From: Strigamia acuminata
Lineage: Eukaryota > Arthropoda > Chilopoda > Geophilomorpha > Linotaeniidae
Length of the DNA: 64,000 bases
Assembly (NCBI GenBank): GCA_949358305.1
Contig: OX442324.1
Coordinates: 9,521,601 to 9,585,600 of the forward strand
Direction of reading: 5' to 3'
Within the stretch, counting starts at the first letter, position 1. Every line of letters begins with the position of its first letter. Both the position numbers and the translations under genes were made by a program. Below, piece by piece: positions 37,001 to 48,883 of this stretch. The notes under the pieces were generated by a model. The model was given only the letters and a program-made list of their open reading frames with translations. It was not told the origin of the DNA and ran no database searches.

Positions 37001-40000
37001 TATCTAACACAATTTGCACCGAATTATGGCAATTTTTGACAAATTTACATGGATTTTTGCCAGTATTTGACAAATTTCCACGGATTTTTGACAATATTTG
37101 ACAAATTCCAGACAAATTTCAGACAAATTTCAATTAATTTTTGAAATTTTATGAGAAATTTCAGCAAATGTTTGAGGATTGAGGAAATCTTCTGAAATTT
37201 GTCAAATATAGGCAAAAATCTTCTGAAATTTGTCAAATACAGGCAAAAATCTGCTGAAATTTGTCAAAAATTGCCCAAATTCCGTGCAAGTTTTGCAAGT
37301 TTTGCGCGCATCAAATCGTATGCGCGCCTATACTATTGCACGAGCGCATTGACGCGTGATGAACACCGACCACGTTTACGAAGTGAATTCGAGCTACAAA
37401 AGTATCGAGTCGCCATTCTATGATGGAAAAAAAAAATTAAGTGTAAACAAACAAAATAAAAACTTTAATATACAAGAAACGTACAATTCCACTCAACTTT
37501 GTTTCAAATTTTATTTATTGGATCATTGAAAATAAACAGTAGTGTTGTGCACTGTACGCTTAAGTGTATACCGGCGATGCGTTGTTTTGTGGTGGGGATT
37601 TGCCTCGATAATTGATCTTTTCTCTTTGTTTGCAATATTTTTTTGGCCTTTTTTGTTGATTTTTCGGTTTGAAATTGTTTTTTTCCGGTGTAATTTAAGT
37701 GGTGGAAGGTTGTTGGCGTGTGTTGAGGGTAATTTTGGCGGTTTTTGGGTCGGGATTAGTGTTTTCTGCGATTTTTTATCGGTATTTGGGGTTTGATGCA
37801 GCGGATAGCGCATGCGAATCGCCGTCGACCGTAGCATTAGCAATTGCAACGTGCCGCGCTATGCCACACAATGTGCCGCCGCGATATGCCATCGAATCCG
37901 AATGTGTGTGATGCGAAACGCGAGTACGCGCGCGGAGAACGCGCGGCAATGCTAGCAACAGGAGCGCAACTGCCCAAGAAATTGCTCAACAATAAAAGGC
38001 ACGTGCCTGAAACAATAGGCACTTCAAATAAAGTTATTGTTAAAAAACGGGCTTGAAAACCAACAATTACACAATAATTAAGGGGCAAGAAATGAACTTT
38101 GCTGCAATGCAAAGTTCTCAAAATACAGAGAAATGAAAGTTACACTTGTATAAAGAATTGACAATGTTTGAAACCAATAAAAACTACAAAAACACACTTG
38201 TAAAAAACCCAAAACAACCCCCAGAATGAATTATTTGACTCAAATTAACCCTAAAACGGTCTTGGAGGTCGTGCAGACGACAGAGTCGGATCGGAAGGTT
38301 GCTAAAACCTGACGCCAAAACTAGCAATGGGACAGCTAGTTAGAAAACAGCTTTTTCATCAATCATGAACGCTGAAAACCTCACCCAGGGGTAGAAAATG
38401 ATGGAGAGAACGTTTTCGCCATCTAAAACGGTCTAAAACGGGTCTAAAATGCCTAAACCGGCGCCTGGAACGTGGCGCAGTTGTTGGGTCAAATATTGTC
38501 AAAAATCAGTGGAAATTTGTCAAATACTGGCAAAAATCTGCTGAAATTTGTCAAAAATTGCCAAATTTTGGCGCAAGTTACGTGAGGTTTGCGCGCATCC
38601 AACTATGACGAAAAATCCATGCGTGTGCACGCGCGATTTACTGGCGCGTTGGAAGCGTTAAAATAAATTTTTCCAATATCTAACACAATTTGCACCGAAT
38701 TATGGCAATTTTTGACAAATTTACATGGATTTTTGCCAGTATTTGACAAATTTCCACGGATTTTTGACAATATTTGACAAATTCCAGACAAATTTCAGAC
38801 AAATTTCAATTAATTTTTGAAATTTTATGAGAAATTTCAGCAAATGTTTGAGGATTGAGGAAATCTTCTGAAATTTGTCAAATATAGGCAAAAATCTTCT
38901 GAAATTTGTCAAATACAGGCAAAAATCTGCTGAAATTTGTCAAAAATTGCCCAAATTCCGTGCAAGTTTTGCAAGTTTTGCGCGCATCAAATCGTATGCG
39001 CGCCTATACTATTGCACGAGCGCATTGACGCGTGATGAACACCGACCACGTTTACGAAGTGAATTCGAGCTACAAAAGTATCGAGTCGCCATTCTATGAT
39101 GGAAAAAAAAAATTAAGTGTAAACAAACAAAATAAAAACTTTAATATACAAGAAACGTACAATTCCACTCAACTTTGTTTCAAATTTTATTTATTGGATC
39201 ATTGAAAATAAACAGTAGTGTTGTGCACTGTACGCTTAAGTGTATACCGGCGATGCGTTGTTTTGTGGTGGGGATTTGCCTCGATAATTGATCTTTTCTC
39301 TTTGTTTGCAATATTTTTTTGGCCTTTTTTGTTGATTTTTCGGTTTGAAATTGTTTTTTTCCGGTGTAATTTAAGTGGTGGAAGGTTGTTGGCGTGTGTT
39401 GAGGGTAATTTTGGCGGTTTTTGGGTCGGGATTAGTGTTTTCTGCGATTTTTTATCGGTATTTGGGGTTTGATGCAGCGGATAGCGCATGCGAATCGCCG
39501 TCGACCGTAGCATTAGCAATTGCAACGTGCCGCGCTATGCCGCACAATGTGCCGCCGCGATATGCCATCGAATCCGAATGTGTGTGATGCGAAACGCGAG
39601 TACGCGCGCGGAGAACGCGCGGCAATGCTAGCAACAGGAGCGCAACTGCCCAAGAAATTGCTCAACAATAAAAGGCACGTGGAAGCACGTGCCTGAAACA
39701 ATAGGCACTTCAAATAAAGTTATTGTTAAAAAACGGGCTTGAAAACCAACAATTACACAATAATTAAGGGGCAAGAAATGAACTTTGCTGCAATGCAAAG
39801 TTCTCAAAATACAGAGAAATGAAAGTTACACTTGTATAAAGAATTGACAATGTTTGAAACCAATAAAAACTACAAAAACACACTTGTAAAAAACCCAAAA
39901 CAACCCCCAGAATGAATTATTTGACTCAAATTAACCCTAAAACGGTCTTGGAGGTCGTGCAGACGACAGAGTCGGATCGGAAGGTTGCTAAAACCTGACG

Positions 40001-40408
40001 CCAAAACTAGCAATGGGACAGCTAGTTAGAAAACAGCTTTTTCATCAATCATGAACGCTGAAAACCTCACCCAGGGGTAGAAAATGATGGAGAGAACGTT
40101 TTCGCCATCTAAAACGGTCTAAAACGGGTCTAAAATGCCTAAACCGGCACCTGGAACGTGGCGCAGTTGTTGGGTCAAATATTGTCAAAAATCAGTGGAA
40201 ATTTGTCAAATACTGGCAAAAATCTGCTGAAATTTGTCAAAAATTGCCAAATTTTGGCACAAGTTACGTGAGGTTTGCGCGCATCCAACTATGACGAAAA
40301 ATCCATGCGTGTGCACGCGCGATTTACTGGCGCGTTGGAAGCGTTAAAATAAATTTTTCCAATATCTAACACAATTTGCACCGAATTATGGCAATTTTTG
40401 ACAAATTT
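31096..40408 (-). repeat. R array 3: five units plus a truncated sixth
   Basis: Units are 31096-32783, 32784-34469, 34470-36155, 36156-37841 and 37842-39517, and a sixth from 39518 is cut at the inversion junction. Tail variants going outward from S are S-type, then two with GCAGGTTGC, then GTGCGGCATAGC, the short hairpin, and GTGCGGCATAGC again. Compared with array 1 there is an extra copy of two unit types, and the second unit is a hybrid with the GATCAAAAATCG head of the S-type unit. No F block follows, because the array stops at the polarity switch. Confidence 0.9.
40390..40408. other. Inverted junction inside R (polarity switch 2)
   Basis: A minus-polarity unit and a plus-polarity unit meet within the 19 bases GGCAATTTTTGACAAATTT. 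This string occurs in both orientations inside every R unit, on the two sides of its inverted minisatellite. Left of it the context is ACCGAATTAT; right of it CAGCAGATTTTTGCC. This is what a foldback or template switch between the two internal copies would leave. Confidence 0.8.
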
Positions 40409-41512
40409 CAGCAGATTTTTGCCTGTATTTGACAAATTTCAGAAGATTTTTGCCTATATTTGACAAATTTCAGAAGATTTCCTCAATCCTCAAACATTTG
40501 CTGAAATTTCTCATAAAATTTCTAAAATTAATTGAAATTTGTCTGAAATTTGTCTGGAATTTGTCAAATATTGTCAAAAATCCGTAGAAATTTGTCAAAT
40601 ACTGGCAAAAATCCATGTAAATTTGTCAAAAATTGCCATAATTCGGTGCAAATTGTGTTAGATATTGGAAAAATTTATTTTAACGCTTCCAACGCGCCAG
40701 TAAATCGCGCGTGCACACGCATGGATTTTTCGTCATAGTTGGATGCGCGCAAACCTCACGTAACTTGCGCCAAAATTTGGCAATTTTGGACAAATTTCAG
40801 CAGATTTTTGCCAGTATTTGACAAATTTCCACTGATTTTTGACAATATTTGACCCAACAACTGCGCCACGTTCCAGGCGCCGGTTTAGGCATTTTAGACC
40901 CGTTTTAGACCGTTTTAGATGGCGAAAACGTTCTCTCCATCATTTTCTACCCCTGGGTGAGGTTTTCAGCGTTCATGATTGATGAAAAAGCTGTTTTCTA
41001 ACTAGCTGTCCCATAGCTAGTTTTGGTGTCAGGTTTTAGCAACCTTCCGATCCGTTCTCTGTCGTCTGCACGACCTCCAAGACCGTTTTAGGGTTAATTT
41101 GAGTCAAATAATTCATTCTGGGGGTTGTTTTGGGTTTTTTACAAGTGTGTTTTTGTAGTTTTTATTGGTTTCAAACATTGTCAATTCTTTATACAAGTGT
41201 AACTTTCATTTCTCTGTATTTTGAGAACTTTGCATTGCAGCAAAGTTCATTTCTTGCCCCTTAATTATTGTGTAATTGTTGGTTTTCAAGCCCGTTTTTT
41301 AACAATAACTTTATTTGAAGTGCCTATTGTTTCAGTCACGTGCTTCCACGTGCCTTTTATTGTTGAGCAATTTCTTGGGCAGTTGCGCTCCTGTTGCTAG
41401 CATTGCCGCGCGTTCTCCGCGCGTGTACTCGCGCGTTTCGCATCACACACATTCGGGTTCAATGGCCTATCGCGGCGGCACATTGTGTGGCATAGCGCGG
41501 CACGTTGCAATT
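40409..41512 (+). repeat. Partial R unit after the inversion
   Basis: Its first part shares markers with F-proximal units (CAATTTTGGAC near 40790, CCGTTCTCTG near 41052). Its end matches the G-linked partial units (CAGTCACGTG, CGCGTGTACTCG). Private changes include CCATAGCTAG and TTGGTGTCAG near 41010-41030. It is a mosaic of the two unit classes. Confidence 0.85.
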
Positions 41513-41561
41513 ACGTGACGTGGCACGTTGCTGTTACGTGACGCGATAGCCAGTATTTAAG
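41513..41561 (+). promoter_or_regulatory. Promoter-like element of S3 (plus)
   Basis: Paired ACGTGACG motifs and a TATTTAAG box at 41554-41561, as in the other S blocks. Confidence 0.5.
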
Positions 41562-41627
41562 CAGGGGATTCCATCATCGTTTACACAAATGCGCATTGCA
41601 ACGTGGAGGCGCATTCGAGTCCTTTTC

Positions 41628-42316
41628 CCAAGCGTTGAAAAAGGACAAAACTCGTATTCGATTCGAAAGCGAATCGAATACGATTTTTGTCCTTTTTCAA
41701 CGCAAAATTGTATTCGATTCGCTTTCGAATCGAATACGAGTTTTGCCCTTCTTCAACGCGAAATCGTATTCGACTCGCTTTCGAGTCGAATGCGAATTTT
41801 TCCCTTCTTCAACGCGAAATCGTATTCGACTCGCTTTCGAGTCGAATGCGAATTTTGCCCTTCTTCAACGCGAAATCGTATTCGACTCGTTTTCGAGTCG
41901 AGTACGAATTTTGCCCTTCTTCAACGCGAAATCGTATTCGACTCGTTTTCGAGTCGAATGCGAATTCGTATTCGACTCGTTTTCGAGTCGAGTACGAATT
42001 TTGCCCTTCTTCAACGCGAAATCGTATTCGACTCGTTTTCGAGTCGAATGCGAATTTTGCCCTTCTTCAACGCGAAATCGTATTCGACTCGTTTTCGAGT
42101 CGAGTACGAATTTTGCCCTTCTTCAACGCGAAATCGTATTCGACTCGTTTTCGAGTCGAGTACGAATTTTGCCCTTCTTCAACGCGAAATCGTATTCGAC
42201 TCGTTTTCGAGTCGAATGCGAATTTTGCCCTTCTTCAACGCAAAATCGTATTCGCCTCGTTTTCGAGTCGAATGCGAATTCGTATTCGACTCGTTTTCGA
42301 GTCGAGTACGAGATAG
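41628..42316 (+). repeat. S3: 56-bp satellite, mosaic of types A and B
   Basis: It starts like type A, with the foldback unit AAGCGTTGAAAAAGGAC, and then continues with type B arms (AATGCGAA, AGTACGAA). It has two shortened units (near 41960 and 42270) and one mismatch unit (CGCCTCG near 42253). Confidence 0.88.
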
Positions 42317-43383
42317 TCGATGACCCGTTCCCGGACTTTGACTCGTACGACTCGTATTCGAGATGTATTCGAGATGTATTCGAATCGTATTCGAGTCGCA
42401 TTCGAGATGGTCGATGATTTCCACTCGCTCGTATACGCGTTGTATACGAGCTCGTATTTTGATCGTAATCGTAAACGAATCGTTTACAAGTCGTATACAA
42501 GTCGTATACGACGTGTATACACCTCGTATACGAACGAAGTTTGTGAAAACACAATTTCCAAATAAGACGTATGTGACTACTATGTGTTTTCATGTCGTAG
42601 TAAGTATCCGGTGGATTTTCCAAACTTCGTTCGTATACGAGGTGTATACACGTCGTATACGACTTGTATACGACTTGTAAACGATTCGTTTACGATTACG
42701 ATCAAAATACGAGCTCGTATACAACGCGTATACGAGCGAGTGGAAATCATCGACCATCTCGAATGCGACTCGAATACGATTCGAATACATCTCGAATACA
42801 TCTCGAATACGAGTCGTACGAGTCAAAGTCCGGGAACGGGTCATCGACTATCTCGTATTCGAGTTGTTACGAGTTCGTATTTTGATCGTATTCGTATTCG
42901 AATCGAATTCGAATCGTATTCGAATCGAATTCGAGTCGTATTCGAGATGGTCGATGATTTCCACTCGCTCGTATACGCGTTGTATACGAGCTCGTATTTT
43001 GATCGTAATCGTAAACGAATCGTTTACAAGTCGTATACAAGTCGTATACGACGTGTATACACCTCGTATACGAACGAAGTTTGTGAAAACACAATTTCCA
43101 AATAAGACGTATGTGACTACTATGTGTTTTCATGTCGTAGTAAGTATCCGGTGGATTTTCCAAACTTCGTTCGTATACGAGGTGTATACACGTCGTATAC
43201 GACTTGTATACGACTTGTAAACGATTCGTTTACGATTACGATCAAAATACGAGCTCGTATACAACGCGTATACGAGCGAGTGGAAATCATCGACCATCTC
43301 GAATGCGACTCGAATACGATTCGAATACATCTCGAATACATCTCGAATACGAGTCGTACGAGTCAAAGTCCGGGAACGGGTCA
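42317..43383. repeat. X3: two palindromic modules
   Basis: Loops start near 42541 and 43081 (spacing 540), both in plus orientation. The right module mirrors the first module of X2. Confidence 0.85.
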
Positions 43384-44066
43384 TCGACTATCTCGTATTC
43401 GACTCGAAAACGAGTCGAATACGATTTCGCGTTGAAGAAGGGCAAAATTCGCATTCGACTCGAAAACGAGTCGAATACGATTTCGCGTTGAAGAAGGGCA
43501 AAATTCGCATTCGACTCGAAAACGAGTCGAATACGATTTCGCGTTGAAGAAGGGCAAAATTCGCATTCGACTCGAAAACGAGTCGAATACGATTTCGCGT
43601 TGAAGAAGGGCAAAATTCGTACTCGACTCGAAAACGAGTCGAATACGAATTCGCATTCGACTCGAAAACGAGTCGAATACGATTTCGCTTTGAAGAAGGG
43701 CAAAATTCGTACTCGACTCGAAAACGAGTCGAATACGATTTCGCGTTGAAGAAGGGCAAAATTCGCATTCGACTCGAAAGCGAGTCGAATACGATTTCGC
43801 GTTGAAGAAGGGAAAAATTCGCATTCGACTCGAAAGCGAGTCGAATACGATTTCGCGTTGAAGAAGGGCAAAATTCGCATCCGACTCGAAAGCGAGTCGA
43901 ATACGATTTCGCGTTGAAGAAGGGCAAAATTCGCATTCGATTCGAAAGCGAATCGCATACGATTTCGCGTTGAAAAAGGACAAAACTCGTATTCGATTCG
44001 AAAGCGAATCGCATACGATTTCGCGTTGAAAAAGGACAAATTTCGCTTGGGAAAAGGACTCGAATG
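43384..44066 (-). repeat. S3 inverted partner: 56-bp satellite, type B
   Basis: Reverse complement of 27990-28672 (positions sum to 72056), including the shortened unit and the TTCAAAGCG variant. Confidence 0.9.
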
Positions 44067-44116
44067 CGCCTCCACGTTGCAATGCGCATTTGTGTAAACG
44101 ATGATGGAATCCCCTG

Positions 44117-44165
44117 CTTAAATACTGGCTATCGCGTCACGTAACAGCAACGTGCCACGTCACGT
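44117..44165 (-). promoter_or_regulatory. Promoter-like element (minus)
   Basis: Mirror of 27891-27939, with the TATA-like box at 44117-44124, pointing toward X3. Confidence 0.5.
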
Positions 44166-45284
44166 AATTGCAACGTGCCGCGCTATGCCACACAATGTGC
44201 CGCCGCGATAGGCCATTGAACCCGAATGTGTGTGATGCGAAACGCGCGAGTACACGCGCGGAGAACGCGCGGCAATGCTAGCAACAGGAGCGCAACTGCC
44301 CAAGAAATTGCTCAACAATAAAAGGCACGTGGAAGCACGTGACTGAAACAATAGGCACTTCAAATAAAGTTATTGTTAAAAAACGGGCTTGAAAACCAAC
44401 AATTACACAATAATTAAGGGGCAAGAAATGAACTTTGCTGCAATGCAAAGTTCTCAAAATACAGAGAAATGAAAGTTACACTTGTATAAAGAATTGACAA
44501 TGTTTGAAACCAATAAAAACTACAAAAACACACTTGTAAAAAACCCAAAACAACCCCCAGAATGAATTATTTGACTCAAATTAACCCTAAAACGGTCTTG
44601 GAGGTCGTGCAGACGACAGAGTCGGATTGGAAAGTTGCTAAAACCTGACGCCAAAACTAGCAATGGGACAGCTAGTTAGAAAACAGCTTTTTCATCAATC
44701 ATGAACGCTGAAAACCTCACCCAGGGGTAGAAAATGATGGAGAGAACGTTTTCGCCATCTAAAACGGTCTAAAACGGGTCTAAAATGCCTAAACCGGCGC
44801 CTGGAACGTGGCGCAGTTGTTGGGTCAAATATTGTCAAAAATCAGTGGAAATTTGTCAAATACTGGCAAAAATCTGCTGAAATTTGTCAAAAATTGCCAA
44901 ATTTTGGCGCAAGTTACGTGAGGTTTGCGCGCATCCAACTATGACGAAAAATCCACGCGTGTGCACGCGCGATTTACTGGCGCGTTGGAAGCGTTAAAAT
45001 AAATTTTTCCAATATCTAACACAATTTGCACCAAATTATGGCAATTTTTGACAAATTTACATGGATTTTTGCCAGTATTTGACAAATTTCCACGGATTTT
45101 TGACAATATTTGACACATTCAAGACAAATTTCAGACAGATTTCAATTAATTTTAGAAAATGTTTGAGAAATATCAGCAAATGTTTGAGGATTGAGGAAAT
45201 CTGCTGAAATTTGTCAAATATAGACAAAAATCTGCTGAAATTTGTAAAAAATTGCCCAAATTCGGTGCAAGTTTTGCAAGTTTG
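44166..45284 (-). repeat. Partial R unit next to G (minus)
   Basis: Reverse complement of 26772-27890, with the same divergence gradient and the GTGACTG hairpin variant. Confidence 0.9.
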
Positions 45285-46795
45285 CAAACAGCAACAAGAA
45301 TGATGTATTTAATAATTGTTTTTGCATTAGATATGTGTTTAATTCGTTTTACCTCGGTTTGTACGGTTCTTGCGCGTAGTGCGCACGTTCAACACGCGGC
45401 CACGCGCGTACATCGCGCGTGTTGCGAGCAGGACGCAACAAAAGTTTGAGAGACTCGCATTTTACCAAGTCCCCAACTTATTTTACAGTTTTAGTTTAGC
45501 TTACCAACTCGCTTGGTAATTTCTGGATCCTGTTTAAGTGTTTCGTCGGGTTTTGAGCCCATAAACCCGTCTTTTTCCTTGGTAAGCGATTGCGTCGTCT
45601 GCTCAGAGCAACTGGCTTTAAGCGGAGATCGCTTACACGAGTCTGGAATGAGCGCTTATCACCGCATTCGGCTCCAGTCTTCGTTTCTCGTTGAAAGTTA
45701 GCTTGTTGATTCGGGTTTTGGGCGACATTGACTAAAAAGACCTCGGGGAATCGTTCCCACCACTCGGTTTAGTCGTTTTCGAGACCCACGACCTCGAAAA
45801 CGAAGTTAGAAGTGGCTCAAGGCCACTAGCGTGTCTGGCAGATAGCCATTTTGGTGATTTACGGGCGTCGGGCCCTTGTTCTTTGTTTCCCGTCTTTGCT
45901 CCTTTGTTTTTATTTGGTATTCAAGGTTCCTAAGCCTACAGTAGATTGGGATTAAATTCCCATGAAGATTTATTAAGTATTCATTGGTAAAAACGAATAT
46001 TTCCGCCGGCGCGTTTCTCTCATAGGTTTCGGTTCGCTCGAATCTCATTTTCGAGCGACCCAGCGAATGCGCCAAGTTACAGGCGCCAGCTTAGCAGTTT
46101 TAGACTCGTTTTCGACCGTTCTAGTGTCAAAAAACGCGTAGAGCACGTTTTGCGACCTTTGGAAGGGCTTTTCTGACACCTAAGTGGTCGGAAAAGTGCT
46201 CTTCTGAGTTAAGACTCCTTTTGGCATTTTAGCGTCAGCATAAGAAATTCCTCAAACTTTTATTGAAATCTCTCAAAAATTTCTAAAATTAATTGAAATT
46301 TGTCTGAAAATTGTCAAATATTGGCAAAAATCTGCAGAAATTTGTCAAATACGCGATCGCATTGCGACAGAAAGTCGTTTACGACTCCAATACGCACCCG
46401 TGCGTGTTTGTATCGCAACACGAAACTCAAACGCGCCACCGCGTTGCAAGACAACCAAATTTACAAACGCAAACGCGCATTTGAGACAAAAACGAGTTTA
46501 TTTTATTCACTCTCGCTTGATCCCCCTTCATCGCGCCTCGTTGCTCCTGTGAAAAAAATATATGAGAATGCACAGAAATGAACCTTCCAATACTTAAATG
46601 AAAATTGGCAACCTTGACACAAAACAGTCTATCGACACTCCCAACACCACCCCGGACATTTTTCGGAAGAGTATGGTCCACCCGGAATTCCCAGAATAGT
46701 CACCCCCGAAATGCGGATTTCGCGGAAGCCAATCCGCGAAAAGGATATGTTTTTAGCGGCGCGCCGACGCGTGCGACACACGCTTCTGGAGTGCT
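45285..46795 (-). repeat. Block G, copy 2 (minus)
   Basis: Reverse complement of 25261-26771. Followed immediately by F in plus polarity, the same G/F join as at 25260/25261, so this junction belongs to the repeating macro-unit. Confidence 0.9.
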
Positions 46796-48883
46796 TAACC
46801 TTATGGCGCGCATGCGGATTTTGCGGAGTGCGAAAGGGACCCCATTTTTAACATTACGGCTGCCTATATGCTGATCCCCTGTTCGCAATTTTGCGGCGGA
46901 TTTTGCGGATTTTGATCAATCCGCAGAAATTGCACTTTACAAGTTTATTTTATGATTTTGTACCATTTTGTAACTTAAAAACACAAATGAACAATGTAAT
47001 CACTCTATAATGCTGTTGGTTTAATCAGCACATTGTACTGCACAAAAACGCGCGCGCTCGCGATAGTACATCACCAAATGTACTTGCACTCACTCAAGTG
47101 GCATTTTTAGCCATTTTTCGTAGTAAAAATGGCCGTTTTTCGTCAAAATGGTCATTTTCAGCCATTTTTCATAGTGAAAATGGCTTTCTTCGTCGTTTTT
47201 TCTATAAAAAATGGCTGTTTTTCATCAAAAATGGCCGTTTTCATCATTGAAACGTTATAAAAATGTAACTTTTCAATGGCGTTTTGACGGAACCGATAAA
47301 TTTTGAAATTTCACACATTGAAACCCTAATACAGGTGAATTAGTGACGCCTAATTTGTTTTAACAAATAAAGCAAACTACATCTCGCAATTTTGCATCGT
47401 ACCGCATCACCTCGCCTCATTTCCGGTCTGGAAAATTAATGAAAATTAATAAACGCCCCGGCGTTTATTTGAGGCAATACGGCAATACGGCAATTGGAAC
47501 CCGAAAATAACGTGGGGCTGTGTGAAAACCTGGATTTGAATTTCGTCAACGCGCGCGTTGACGCATGGGGAATGTGGGGGTCCCTTCCCAGTCAATTTCA
47601 CCCCTAAAATATCCCGAAATTGACGATACATGCATTTCCAGTTAGAAAAATTGAGCTTCATGTAAATTTTGATTGTTTAGCTTTTTTTTGAAATTTCACC
47701 AATTTTCCTTATCTCCAGCCTTCCTCGCTCATTTGACACCAAAATGACCTGCATTGAGGATTTTTCCCATAATCCTTTTCGCATGTATGGAGCGCAAACA
47801 GTCGCAATAAATGAATTCAGCGGAATTCGACCTTGAGTTTGCGACGCCATCTTGAATATGAGTAAAAGCACAGTATGGTGTCAATTATTCGAACTGATCG
47901 CGGAGCATGGGACAAAAATTGAATAAAAACGAAGAAATATGATTAAAATTCAACAGAAATCTACACAAAATGATAAGAAATGTATAAACATTGATCAGAA
48001 ATCGACAAAAATCGACTGAAACCTGACAATAATCAATTCAGAATGACAAATAACGATTACAATTGGCAAAAATTGATCAAAAATACAGAAAAATCGATTA
48101 AAAACCAGCAAAAAACGAACAGAAATCGATAAAATCAATTAAAAATCAACAAATAGCCATTTTGTTTGTTTTTGAACAAATTAAGAACTTTGAAAACACA
48201 CGACAATTTGAAAGAATAAAAACCGGGGTCAAATACGCGCAGCTACTCGTTTGAACGCCGGGGAGGTGTGGGTGATGTGCCTCGAATAAACGCCGGGGCG
48301 TTTATTTATTACCAAGGCGGGATGTGAGGCGCGAATGAAAGCCCAAGTTGGACATTGCCTCGAATAAACGCCGGGGCGTTTATTTATTTCCAAGACGAGA
48401 AGTGAGGCGAGATGATGCGGTGCGACGTATTCAAGGGGGTATTCAAGGCAGTACGCCATGTTTTCCACTATTATTCAAGGCCATGTTTTCCAGTATTTTA
48501 TTTTTACCATTTTGTAAGTTTATTGCAATATGTATAAAGTTTATTGCTTTTTGTATGAAGAGTAGTATTCTTTGTGTAATGTGTCTTTATAAACATCACA
48601 CACAACGGTTTTTTCTGTTTTCTTCATGTTTATGTTTCGCGTATGCACGTGAAGCCCTGGCACATCTGTCGAACACCTGTACGCATTTGGACGCGCTCAG
48701 GGCGCTACATCGCGTGCTGAAACGCGCTGACGGCGCTACATCACGCATAGTAGCATATATATCACACACATTTCGCGCCCACGACAAAGTACGAACTCAT
48801 GGCGATCACCAAAGAACATTTACTCTTCCACACACGTTTTATTTTCTCACAGTCCTGTACACATTTAACTTGCGCGCGCACTT
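46796..48883 (+). repeat. Block F, copy 3 (plus)
   Basis: Direct copy of 1627-3714 at offset 45169. Dyads lie at 47448-47469, 48285-48306 and 48363-48384. Confidence 0.92.

Noticed and set aside
15130-40408. A single simple inversion of this segment
   Set aside because: Reversing it does not restore the head-to-tail macro-unit: half of X1 would meet the middle of an R unit. Two separate foldback events fit better.
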